Positions 44,195-52,697 of a stretch of DNA of 64,000 nt are shown one piece after another. The position numbers were made by a program, and so were the translations under genes. The notes beneath the pieces are model-generated. The model was not told where the DNA came from, did not search any database, and saw only the letters and a program-made list of their open reading frames with translations. Positions within the stretch are counted from its first letter, which is position 1. Each line of letters opens with the position of its first letter. Source of the stretch: Lentisphaeraceae bacterium (GTDB taxonomy: Bacteria; Verrucomicrobiota; Lentisphaeria; Lentisphaerales; Lentisphaeraceae); NCBI GenBank assembly GCA_021232515.1, contig JAJPOQ010000140.1, positions 1 to 64,000 of the forward strand, given 5' to 3'.

Positions 44195-46058
44195 CGTTTA
44201 GATAAGAATTGTGCATTTTGTTGTAGCTTATTGCGAGCTCAGTTAAGTTAATAAGCTTGTGGGGTTCGAAATCGTATTTTCTTTGGTATTGGCTTAGATC
44301 ATCCGCAGAAGAAAATAGTATATAATGTTCGGTATTTATATTTTGAGGCTTTGTAACGGGTATTCCCATAAAGTCTTTGGACAACGTAGAGTCATCAATG
44401 ATTTGCTGAATATTTAAAACGTCCAAAAGAGTGATATGCTGCTCGATGAAAACCGTCAGTTTGTATATAGATACGGGGGACCCTGCTAGATCTTGAGCTA
44501 GGATTTTCATGGCTTTTTGTGGTAGCATATTGTTACTGAATGCTTTATATATGGAGAAGTATGGGCTATCTATTTTTGCTTCGCTTAATTGCTCTATCAT
44601 TTGCTCTTCAAAATAATCAGATGACAAAATGATTCCGTCTGCCAATTCATTCGAATAATCATTCGGTAAGTAAACTGGTAGGTTTAAAAAAGTTTTAACC
44701 TTCTCAGCTTTAGAGTCTATAAAACCGCCTATTTCAAGACCCTCATTAAGTAAGTGAGGGACTAAGGAAATACTGTGTTTCCCTGCTCCCCATAAAACGA
44801 CTTTTGAGACTTTTTCTCTTTTTAGGCGCTTTAAGAGAAATAAAATGGCATCAGCATTCAGGATATTCTCAGATCGAGAAATCTCTCTGTTGAAATTCGC
44901 AGTCAAACATTCTTTTATAAAAGAGTGGTTTTCGCTTTGTGGGCTAGGAGTATGCCCCAGAGAAGTCAAATGTTTATCAAAACTATGGATGAAATATTTA
45001 TAGCTGTAAGATTCACTTTGAATTAAGTCATTGTAAGCATTTTGACAAACACTATTTCTCAATTGCTCGTCTTGGAATTTTTCGATGACTTCATCAAAGT
45101 TTGAAAAGTCTTTTTCTAGAGGAATATAATGCTTCTCAGGCTCTAAAATCCCTGAGTAAGTACCTACAAATAAAATCTGACATACTCCGAGAGCGGCAGC
45201 TTCAAAATGTCTAGGGCTTATAGTTCTATATGCTATTTTATTTTCGAGTAAATTTAAGTTGATCGCCTTTGAGAAATCATCAAATGAGCCATTTGGTGTA
45301 AGTGACTTAAATAGCTTTTCTTTAAGGCTTAACTCTCCTGTAGAATCAAATACTGAGACTCCAGATTCAGTTCCGAGAGTTGCTTTACAATTAGCTAGAA
45401 ATTTATACCAATGTTCGCCATAAATTCGCTTAGATTCGTTATGTTCTATGTCAGTAGTTAAATTATAAGCTTTAATTTTTTCTCTAAATTCTTTAGCGAT
45501 GGTAAGTTTTTCTTGACCAGCTTGTCCCCATGAGAAAGGTACTTGACGACCACGATAACCAATATCACAAATACGTTTGTTATCAGGTATAAAGTATTTG
45601 GATCTGATTGTTTTAAGTTCAGCTGGAACGTAGCCGGGAAGTATGTTGATGAAATGTTCCACATTAGTTTCATTTTTAAAGGCATTTGAAATGTTTGAGC
45701 CTTTTAGACAGGTATAAACAGTCTGAACTTCGAGGAATTTAAGAAAAGCAGCTTTGTCGTACAGTTTGTATTGTTCATCTTGAAGAATGGCGATTTTATA
45801 GGACGTTCTCTGATTTTTTAGGTATTTTACAAGTTTGTCAGGAAGTGAAGTTATTTCTTGAGTCAGCAAGGTGTAGTGCAGAAGAATTATAGAAAATTCG
45901 GCTTGGTCAATTTTCTCTGGAATTGGGAAGTAGGTGTTTAGGTGATAGACTTCAAAGTCGGAATAGGAGTGAAAGCTTTTTATATTATCGATAACATTTT
46001 GTGGTGTGTTTTCAGTATTTAACCTGAAGACGTTCAAAATGCCATTGACTTTAAACAT
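44187..46058 (-). CDS. CgeB-like glycosyltransferase with one intact and one decayed C-terminal module
   Basis: This 623-residue protein is paralogous to the 52698 product. The N-terminal 400 residues are a CgeB-like glycosyltransferase: EYQYKL-type receptor loops, then DIGYRGRQVPFSWGQAGQEK, RIYGEHWYKFLANCKATLGTESGVSVFDS, and RTISPRHFEAAALGVCQILF (about residue 285), typical of the family. The module at 419-505 reads VVLWGAGKHSISLV, FIDSKAEK, IILSSDYFEEQM and FSIYKAF. A second copy (about 529-608) keeps QQIIDDSTLSKDFMGIPV and FSSADDL but has lost the GxGxHT loop. It overlaps both neighbours by eight bases. Confidence 0.82.
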   Translation of the reverse strand: MFKVNGILNVFRLNTENTPQNVIDNIKSFHSYSDFEVYHLNTYFPIPEKIDQAEFSIILLHYTLLTQEITSLPDKLVKYLKNQRTSYKIAILQDEQYKLYDKAAFLKFLEVQTVYTCLKGSNISNAFKNETNVEHFINILPGYVPAELKTIRSKYFIPDNKRICDIGYRGRQVPFSWGQAGQEKLTIAKEFREKIKAYNLTTDIEHNESKRIYGEHWYKFLANCKATLGTESGVSVFDSTGELSLKEKLFKSLTPNGSFDDFSKAINLNLLENKIAYRTISPRHFEAAALGVCQILFVGTYSGILEPEKHYIPLEKDFSNFDEVIEKFQDEQLRNSVCQNAYNDLIQSESYSYKYFIHSFDKHLTSLGHTPSPQSENHSFIKECLTANFNREISRSENILNADAILFLLKRLKREKVSKVVLWGAGKHSISLVPHLLNEGLEIGGFIDSKAEKVKTFLNLPVYLPNDYSNELADGIILSSDYFEEQMIEQLSEAKIDSPYFSIYKAFSNNMLPQKAMKILAQDLAGSPVSIYKLTVFIEQHITLLDVLNIQQIIDDSTLSKDFMGIPVTKPQNINTEHYILFSSADDLSQYQRKYDFEPHKLINLTELAISYNKMHNSYLNDV

Positions 46059-47148
46059 GATTTGACTCAGTTAAAGTTTCGACTATTTGTTGAGCCGCGG
46101 ATCCACAACCATATAGAGCAGAGTTATAGTTAATGCTTCTCTTAAGTTGAGTTGATACAGAAAGAAGTAGATTCTCCGGTTCTGGGCAAAGTATATTTGC
46201 ACCGACTTCTACAAGTTCGGTCCATTCAGTTTCTGACCGTAGAGTTACACAGGGCTTATGGAAAAAAAAGGCCTCTTTTTGGAGTCCCCCACTATCTGTT
46301 AATACTAATGAACAGTTATCAAGTAACCATATCATTTCGAGATAACCGACGGGATCAATCTTAAATAAATTCTCATGCTCAAACTGAATATTGAATTGAG
46401 CTAATTTTGCAGCAGTTCTAGGGTGTATAGCGAAAACAACTTTTTGTGTTCCACATAAATCTAGAAGATTTTCAATGTAGTCATTTAAACGCTGAGGATT
46501 ATCGGTATTTTCAGCTCTATGCATGGTTAGAACGGCAAAGTTGGTGTCAAGAGATATAAGGCTTTTAGGTTTAATTGCAGAGTTTTTATAATGAAGAGCA
46601 GAATCAAGCATGATGTCGCCTGTTTTAACAACAGACACAGGTTTTTCAACAAACCCTTCTTTGTTTAAATTTTCTAGAGCTGTGTCATTGGGACAAAAGA
46701 GAATTTTGCTAATTTGATCAGTCAAAATGCGATTTATTTCTTCTGGCATCTTCATATTGAAACTTCGCAATCCAGATTCTATATGAGCTACGGGGATATG
46801 TAACTTGGACGCAGCTAGAGCCCCAGCTAAGGTGCTGTTGGTATCTCCATAGACAATGACCCAGTCGGGCTTTTCAGTCAATAATATCTTCTCGATTTTT
46901 TCAAGCATGCGGCCAGTCATCGCTCCATGAGAAAGTGAATTGATGTCAAGATTATATGTTGGTTTGGGGATCGCCATATCCTCGAAGAAAGTCTGGCTCA
47001 TGTTGTGGTCAAAGTGCTGTCCAGTATGCAAGATGATTTCAGTAATGACCTTTTCTGGGTTTAACTCATTATGCCTAGATATCGCTCTGCTTAAAGCAGA
47101 TGCTTTTATGAATTGGGGCCTAGCTCCAAGTACAGTGATGATTTTCAT
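46051..47148 (-). CDS. wecB: UDP-N-acetylglucosamine 2-epimerase (non-hydrolysing)
   Basis: This 365-residue protein is WecB-like, interconverting UDP-GlcNAc and UDP-ManNAc. Signatures are ITVLGARPQFIKASAL at the start, ILHTGQHFDHNMS, VIVYGDTNSTLAGALAASKL, VAHIESGLRSFNMKMPEEINR, and LTDSGGLQKEAFFFHKPCVTLRSETEWTELVEVGAN. It supplies a ManNAc-type precursor for the glycan. It overlaps the preceding SDR gene by four bases and the following glycosyltransferase by eight. It carries no GxGxHT module. Confidence 0.95.
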   Translation of the reverse strand: MKIITVLGARPQFIKASALSRAISRHNELNPEKVITEIILHTGQHFDHNMSQTFFEDMAIPKPTYNLDINSLSHGAMTGRMLEKIEKILLTEKPDWVIVYGDTNSTLAGALAASKLHIPVAHIESGLRSFNMKMPEEINRILTDQISKILFCPNDTALENLNKEGFVEKPVSVVKTGDIMLDSALHYKNSAIKPKSLISLDTNFAVLTMHRAENTDNPQRLNDYIENLLDLCGTQKVVFAIHPRTAAKLAQFNIQFEHENLFKIDPVGYLEMIWLLDNCSLVLTDSGGLQKEAFFFHKPCVTLRSETEWTELVEVGANILCPEPENLLLSVSTQLKRSINYNSALYGCGSAAQQIVETLTESNHV

Positions 47149-48203
47149 GAATTATATTCTGTAACCTTATCCGCATGTTTACTTATGCATTTTTCGATGA
47201 AGAGTAAATTCTCTTTGGTCCATTCGATAGTTGCTTGGAGCCCTTGTTTGAGGCTAACCTCTGTTTTGAAGTCAAGATCTCTTTGAGCTTTTTCGGTACT
47301 GCCATAACGACAAATCGAGTGATCCCAGTCTCTTCTTGGCTTTAATTCACAAGTCGTGGGGTTTTCAGTTAGAGTGTTTATTGTCTGTGCTAGTTCTGCA
47401 ATACTTGTTTCTGTGCCAGAAGAAAGATTGTACACTTCTCCCGGAGAACCTTTCAATGCGCAGGCGAGAAGGCCTCGACAGATATCTTTGACAAATATGA
47501 AATCTCTAGAAGATTTACCTTCATTTTCAAGTGTCAGACACTCTTGCTTTAAAGACTTGAAAATGAAAGTTGGGGTGACATTTCGCCAGACAGTAGCTGG
47601 TGTGCCACGCCACTGCCCTGCACCTAAAACTTCGCCGGGTCCATATACATTTTGAAACCTTGCTCTTACGGTAGGGACAGAGTGTTGCTTGTGGAAATAT
47701 ACACTATAAAATTCGCCGACGATTTTAGAGATGGAGTAGGGGCTATCCATCTCTAAGGAAATACTTGCATCTTCAGATGTGGCTTGAGCTCCATTGGTAA
47801 CATCTTTTGCGGCTACGGCACAACCAGCACCTGAGTAAACGATTTTTTTTAGATACGTAAATTCTTTGATGTGATTTAAGAGTTTAAGAGTAGTTATGGT
47901 GTTGTTGGCATGATCTGCGATAGGGTCATGTATGGAACTCTGATTGCCGTGATAGGTCGCTAGATGGAATATATAGTCAAAGTCATCGTTGATTTTTTGT
48001 AGTATGTTTTCCTCAGCGATAGAACCTTTGATGAATAGTATGTTTTCTGAATTCGGAATGTTGTCAATTTCAGCGGAGAGCAAATTGTCTACAACAACAA
48101 TTTGTTTTGGGTTTGAGCTTTCGAGCAGTAACTTGATTAAGTTACTGCCGACAAAGCCAGCTCCACCGACAACAAGGATTTTTGTGTCATTGAATTGTTG
48201 CAT
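47145..48203 (-). CDS. NAD-dependent sugar-nucleotide epimerase/dehydratase (SDR)
   Basis: This 352-residue extended SDR has the cofactor motif VVGGAGFVGSN (about residues 12-22) and the catalytic YSISK (about 157-161), with the Ser-containing VYSGAGCA strand before it. The substrate-binding half includes RARFQNVYGPGEVLG and RDFIFVKDICRGLLAC. It belongs to the GalE/WcaG-like sugar-nucleotide group; the exact substrate cannot be read. A second SDR gene (48215) is 11 bases upstream, so they may make successive intermediates. wecB overlaps its end. Confidence 0.9.
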   Translation of the reverse strand: MQQFNDTKILVVGGAGFVGSNLIKLLLESSNPKQIVVVDNLLSAEIDNIPNSENILFIKGSIAEENILQKINDDFDYIFHLATYHGNQSSIHDPIADHANNTITTLKLLNHIKEFTYLKKIVYSGAGCAVAAKDVTNGAQATSEDASISLEMDSPYSISKIVGEFYSVYFHKQHSVPTVRARFQNVYGPGEVLGAGQWRGTPATVWRNVTPTFIFKSLKQECLTLENEGKSSRDFIFVKDICRGLLACALKGSPGEVYNLSSGTETSIAELAQTINTLTENPTTCELKPRRDWDHSICRYGSTEKAQRDLDFKTEVSLKQGLQATIEWTKENLLFIEKCISKHADKVTEYNS

Positions 48204-48214
48204 AAAAAAGATTC

Positions 48215-49150
48215 TTATTCAGCTTTAAGGTGTGTGAAAGTCTGACTTATACCATATTCTTTGTACCAGTTAATTGCGGCTGCAACTCCAGTATCAAGAG
48301 AAGTTGTGATTTCCCAGTCAAAGGTTTTGTTAGTTTTTGAAGGATCAAGTAAAATTGTGAACGCATCGTCAGGGTTACGTGGTCGTATTTCGACCTCTTC
48401 TTGAAGAGTAATGTTCATGGCCTTTATAGTTGCATCGAAGAGCTCTTTGATAGAGAAGTCACTGCCAGAGGAGATATGGTAGTAGCCAGACTCGCCTTGC
48501 CCAGCAATTGCTTTGAGAACTACCTCAACGAGGTCATTGATAAATATAAAGTCTCTGCGGGTTTCCATGCAAAAGCACTTTTTATTTTCAGATAATCTAT
48601 GGAAGAAAGTTGGTAATGGACCACTGAGGTTTCTAGGACCATAAGCATTTGCGAGGCGGAAAGAAATAAAATCCAATTCACTAAGAGATATGTAGTTTTC
48701 ACCCGCAGTTTTACTTATAGCATAGCTGCTCTCATAAGGCCTGAGAGGATGAGTTATGGTAACAGGCTGCTCTTCAGGAATAACTCCATAGCATAGGGCT
48801 GTTTGGAAGTAGATAAGTCTTTTGACATTGTTTTCTTTACAAGCTTTAGCAATGATAGCAGTTCCTGCTGCATTGGTCTCTGCATCACCAATCCAGTTCT
48901 CTGGATCTTTATAGGATGCCGCCGCATGGACAACTACATCTGGTTGGAAATCTTTGAAAGCTTTAAAAACCAGATCTGCATCTGCAATGCTTCCTTCCAA
49001 AATAATTAGGTTTTCTTGAGGTGTTAGGTTATCTATTCTACCTGTTTCATAATTGTCAATAACGAAAACAGCATCTCCCTGCTTTAGTAGAGCATCAGCT
49101 AAATTTGAACCAATAAAACCGGCACCGCCTGTAATTAAGACTTTATTCAT
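48215..49150 (-). CDS. NAD-dependent sugar-nucleotide epimerase/dehydratase (SDR)
   Basis: This 311-residue extended SDR carries VLITGGAGFIGSNLADALL at the start, the catalytic Tyr-Lys pair in SSYAISKTAGEN (about residues 145-156), FRLANAYGPRNLSGP, and RRDFIFINDLVEVVLKA. It is GalE/WbpP-like; the catalytic strand reads YFQTALCYG, with Thr in the usual Ser/Thr position. It probably prepares a nucleotide-activated sugar for the cluster. It is paired with the 47145 SDR. Confidence 0.9.
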   Translation of the reverse strand: MNKVLITGGAGFIGSNLADALLKQGDAVFVIDNYETGRIDNLTPQENLIILEGSIADADLVFKAFKDFQPDVVVHAAASYKDPENWIGDAETNAAGTAIIAKACKENNVKRLIYFQTALCYGVIPEEQPVTITHPLRPYESSYAISKTAGENYISLSELDFISFRLANAYGPRNLSGPLPTFFHRLSENKKCFCMETRRDFIFINDLVEVVLKAIAGQGESGYYHISSGSDFSIKELFDATIKAMNITLQEEVEIRPRNPDDAFTILLDPSKTNKTFDWEITTSLDTGVAAAINWYKEYGISQTFTHLKAE

Positions 49151-49176
49151 TTTTTACTTCCTTGTATCAAATAAAT

Positions 49177-50745
49177 TTATTTTACTTTAGTAAGGTGATA
49201 AACACCGCCAATACCACAATGTAGGCCATTATAGATAGGCAACAGTTCGTGATCAAGAGTAATTTCTTGTAAGAATCTTTTGTGTTCACTTGGTAGAAGC
49301 GAGTCGTTGATTGCTTCTGTTAGTGATTGTTTCATTAATTTAAGTTCAAGGTTAGATAGATAACCGCCTTTAAACTCTGCATTGAAGCCTGCTTTCTCGC
49401 ACAATTTTATGAATTCTGGAGCTGAGTAGCATTCTGCTTTTGGGCAATAAAATGTATCTGTACTTCTCTTAAAAACTTCATCTAAAGACATATTTTGGTA
49501 TGCGGGGTTTTTCATTTTCAAGCTGTAAGCTGCGTATAAGTGGTAATGGATACTGTCTTTGTTATACACCATTATGCAACATTGGCCGTCCGCCTTAAGG
49601 ATTCGGTTAAACTCTTTTAGGTTTTCAAGAGGAGAGCTGGTATGGTGTAAGACTCCTTCCGAATGGATGTAATCAATAGTTTTATCTTCGATTGGTAGTT
49701 TAGGATTATCATCGGAGGATAGAATTAACTCATATTTATGAGTTGGGAATTGGTGAAGGTCAAGTCTTTTCTTTGCACTAGTTAAAGCGGTTGAAGAGAT
49801 GTCCACTCCAATGACCTTTTTGGCGTCACTAAATTCTAAAAATCCAGTAGTGTCATGCCCCGGGCCACAGCCAAAATCCACGACAGTTTGATCTTTATGA
49901 CTACCGTAAAGCGACATCAGTTCTTTAAATTTTGGGTACTGGTTATTGCGGGCTTCAAGTGTTGCCAGAGACTCTTGCTTTGAATTAAAGTCGTTGTTAT
50001 GAACTAAGTGGTTTGTCCAGAAGTCTGTAATGCTTTCTTGTTTATAAATTCGTACACACTCTATCCCTTGTTGTCGAAAGAGTTGGCAGTTTTCCCACAG
50101 TCTTTCTTCGTATTTTTCGGAGGATAAAAGTATGAAGTCAAAATCTTCTGGTTTGGCCTTTTCCCTTAATACTGATTGAAGACCAAATATATTTTTTACT
50201 TCAGCAGAATCATCGATGATAGTGGTAATTTCTAATTGACAGAAGGCGAGTATGTGAGATAATTGCTTGGTGTGTTGACCAGCCCCATAAATAGCGAGTT
50301 TATTATGACCTTTGCGATGCATTGAAATAAGGATTTCATGGACTCTTACAAGCACAGCAGGAGATAAATGTTTTTGAGAAAATTCATATAGTCTAAAACA
50401 TTGGATGTCATGGCTTTCAAATAAATGACGCTTTTCCCATAGTTGATTTTCTATACTATCAGATGAAAATAAAATAGCATCGATATCTTCTAAGATTGAT
50501 TGTGATAGAGAAAGAATATTCCAGTGTAGAAGCTTTTTATTGTCAGGAGAGTCATCAATAATACATACAATATTTATCGGGGAGTTCGCCAGAGCTTGAG
50601 AAATCTTTTTGGTGTGTTGACCAGCTCCATAAATTGCAATGTTTTTGTAGCCTTGTTTTTGTATTGAATATAGAGTGTTCAAGGCATTATTATTCATGTG
50701 GAATAGCTCAGAGAGAGTCTGATGATCTTCTAGGTTTATACTCAT
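49177..50745 (-). CDS. SAM methyltransferase with two N-terminal GAGQHT modules
   Basis: This 522-residue protein has two tandem copies of the shared module, at about residues 35-120 and 149-234, and then a class I methyltransferase domain (about 285-430). Module 1 reads IAIYGAGQHTKKI, IIDDSPD, ILFSSDSIENQL, FRLYEF; module 2 reads LAIYGAGQHTKQL, IIDDSAE, ILLSSEKYEERL, VRIYK. The SAM motif is VVDFGCGPGHDTTG (289-302). The post-motif segments IDYIHSEGVLHHTSSP and LKEFNRILKADGQCCIMVYN match the Methyltransf_11 group. It probably methylates a sugar or precursor of the cluster. The two copies are alike, pointing to an internal duplication. Confidence 0.88.
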   Translation of the reverse strand: MSINLEDHQTLSELFHMNNNALNTLYSIQKQGYKNIAIYGAGQHTKKISQALANSPINIVCIIDDSPDNKKLLHWNILSLSQSILEDIDAILFSSDSIENQLWEKRHLFESHDIQCFRLYEFSQKHLSPAVLVRVHEILISMHRKGHNKLAIYGAGQHTKQLSHILAFCQLEITTIIDDSAEVKNIFGLQSVLREKAKPEDFDFILLSSEKYEERLWENCQLFRQQGIECVRIYKQESITDFWTNHLVHNNDFNSKQESLATLEARNNQYPKFKELMSLYGSHKDQTVVDFGCGPGHDTTGFLEFSDAKKVIGVDISSTALTSAKKRLDLHQFPTHKYELILSSDDNPKLPIEDKTIDYIHSEGVLHHTSSPLENLKEFNRILKADGQCCIMVYNKDSIHYHLYAAYSLKMKNPAYQNMSLDEVFKRSTDTFYCPKAECYSAPEFIKLCEKAGFNAEFKGGYLSNLELKLMKQSLTEAINDSLLPSEHKRFLQEITLDHELLPIYNGLHCGIGGVYHLTKVK

Positions 50746-50750
50746 TTAAC

Positions 50751-52694
50751 TTAGCCTTTACCTACCAACTTGGCAGTTGCCTTTGGAGTATAGTTAGATA
50801 ACATGTTTTTGTAGTTTACAGCTTTGTCGTGAAATTGTTGTTGCCAAATTTCCATACTGAGAAACCCCCAGAATTGCCTTCCGTAGTTGCCATCTTTATC
50901 TATTTGTTTTAGAACTTTTTTGTTGTCTATGAGCGAGCGATTTTTTGCTTTTTGGCAACTTAAAATATCAAATATAAAGTCGTGGACTTCATTTTTAGCC
51001 CATTGATTCAGTGGTGTTGGAAAGCCCATTTTATCTTTACGATTGAGGATTTTCTTGGGCAGGTGAGGCTTAAGTACTTTCTTTAGAATATGTTTCAAGT
51101 TGCCATTTTTAAATTTAATATCAGCTGGCATTGTTGCAGCTAGTTCGACAATTCTGTGATCTAAGAATGGTACGCGTGATTCGATACCATGTGCCATGCT
51201 GACTCTGTCTTCTACATGTAGTAATGCAGGAAGTAAAGTCTTGAAGTCATAATTGGTCATTAGATCGAAGTATGATTCTTTTTGAACATTGTCCCCATGA
51301 AAGATTTTTGAGAAAGAGTCAAATGGCGAGTAGTCGTTTAAATTGTCCCAGTTGACTTCATTTGTAAGACTGTTTGAACGGTTAATGAGTCTGAAGTACC
51401 GTTTGTCCATACTTTCAAAGAGGCCTTTTTGCCAAAAGTTTTTGAGCATGGGTTTATAGGCCTGAAGGGCAGTTAGGTTTGGAATTATCGATTCGTATGT
51501 AACAATAAAGTTGCCATTTTCAGAGGTCCCATCTATAGCGGCTTTTATGCATTGCTCGAAGTATGCGATAAGATAACGGGTGTAGCCGCCAAATATCTCA
51601 TCTCCTCCCTGACCACCTAAAAGAACTTTACGGTACTTTGAAGCTTCTTTGGAAACCATAAACTGGGAGAAGGAGCCTGGCCCGGCAATGGGTGTGTCGA
51701 GATGATAAATAACATTTTCTATGTTGTCGACAAAGTTTTTGGGAGTGATTGTTGTCAGATGAAGGTCAAAGCCTAATTCGTCTGCTGCTAGTTTGGCATA
51801 TTTACTTTCGTCAAATTTAGGGCCGAGGTCATATCTTCCAGAAAAAGCCATCATTGAATCTGAAGTATTAGAGTTTGCAATTGATGCTATTGCCGTTGAA
51901 TCAATGCCACCACTGACGTACGCACCAACAGGTACATCGCTACGCTGATGAAGCTTGATAGACTCGAGAATCAATTCATGCATTCTCTCTTTAAAGTACT
52001 TAGCTGTGTGTGAGAAGTCTCTTTGGTAGTAAACCTCCCAGTATTTCTTTTTTGTTACTTGGCCGTTAGCTATAGTCAGGCTGTAACCAGGTTCAAGTTT
52101 TTGGATATCTTTAAAAAGGGTTTTACCGTTTAAACTGAACTGAAAGGCTAAATAGTCTTTGAAGGCGTTAAGATCAGTTTCGATGTTATTTAGAAACGGT
52201 AGTAAGGCCTTCATCTCAGAAGCAAAGTAGAAGTGGTTTTTATTTTGTGTGTAGTAAAAAGGCTTTATGCCAAATCGATCTCGAGCACAAAAAAGTTTTT
52301 GCTGAGATTCATCCCAAATCGCAAAAGCGAACATTCCTCGTAAGTGATTTACACAGTCCTCTCCCCATTTACGGTATGCCATAAGTATAACTTCGGTGTC
52401 AGACTTTGTGGAAAATTTTTTTTCGCCGAGTTCTTTTCTGAGCTCAAGATAATTATAAATTTCGCCATTGAAAGTTACAACATTTTGCCCCTGAAGCATG
52501 GGTTGTTTGCCTGAGTCATGGTCAATGATGCTTAAGCGCTTATGAGATAAGCCCAAGAAGCCTGCAGGATGTTGCCATGTACCTTCTGAGTCAGGGCCTC
52601 TGTGATCCTGCAGCTCATTCATGACTTGTAAGTTTTTTTCAAGTTCGTGAACAGTTTGAAATTGTATTTGTAGTTGTCCTGCTATGCCACACAT
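50751..52694 (-). CDS. AsnB-type glutamine amidotransferase
   Basis: This 647-residue protein has the full AsnB layout: MCGIAGQL with Cys2, HRGPDSEG, a glutaminase core with VVTFNGEIYNYLELR, then the synthase domain with VSGGIDSTA (about residue 252) and VLLGGQGGDEIFGGYTRY. The conserved segment SMAHGIESRVPFLDHRIVELAATMP is present. It is a paralogue of the genes at 40505 and 57115 but has no extra C-terminal module. In polysaccharide loci such enzymes commonly amidate uronic acids; the substrate here is unknown. Gaps to both neighbours are 3-5 bases. Confidence 0.9.
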   Translation of the reverse strand: MCGIAGQLQIQFQTVHELEKNLQVMNELQDHRGPDSEGTWQHPAGFLGLSHKRLSIIDHDSGKQPMLQGQNVVTFNGEIYNYLELRKELGEKKFSTKSDTEVILMAYRKWGEDCVNHLRGMFAFAIWDESQQKLFCARDRFGIKPFYYTQNKNHFYFASEMKALLPFLNNIETDLNAFKDYLAFQFSLNGKTLFKDIQKLEPGYSLTIANGQVTKKKYWEVYYQRDFSHTAKYFKERMHELILESIKLHQRSDVPVGAYVSGGIDSTAIASIANSNTSDSMMAFSGRYDLGPKFDESKYAKLAADELGFDLHLTTITPKNFVDNIENVIYHLDTPIAGPGSFSQFMVSKEASKYRKVLLGGQGGDEIFGGYTRYLIAYFEQCIKAAIDGTSENGNFIVTYESIIPNLTALQAYKPMLKNFWQKGLFESMDKRYFRLINRSNSLTNEVNWDNLNDYSPFDSFSKIFHGDNVQKESYFDLMTNYDFKTLLPALLHVEDRVSMAHGIESRVPFLDHRIVELAATMPADIKFKNGNLKHILKKVLKPHLPKKILNRKDKMGFPTPLNQWAKNEVHDFIFDILSCQKAKNRSLIDNKKVLKQIDKDGNYGRQFWGFLSMEIWQQQFHDKAVNYKNMLSNYTPKATAKLVGKG

Positions 52695-52697
52695 CTT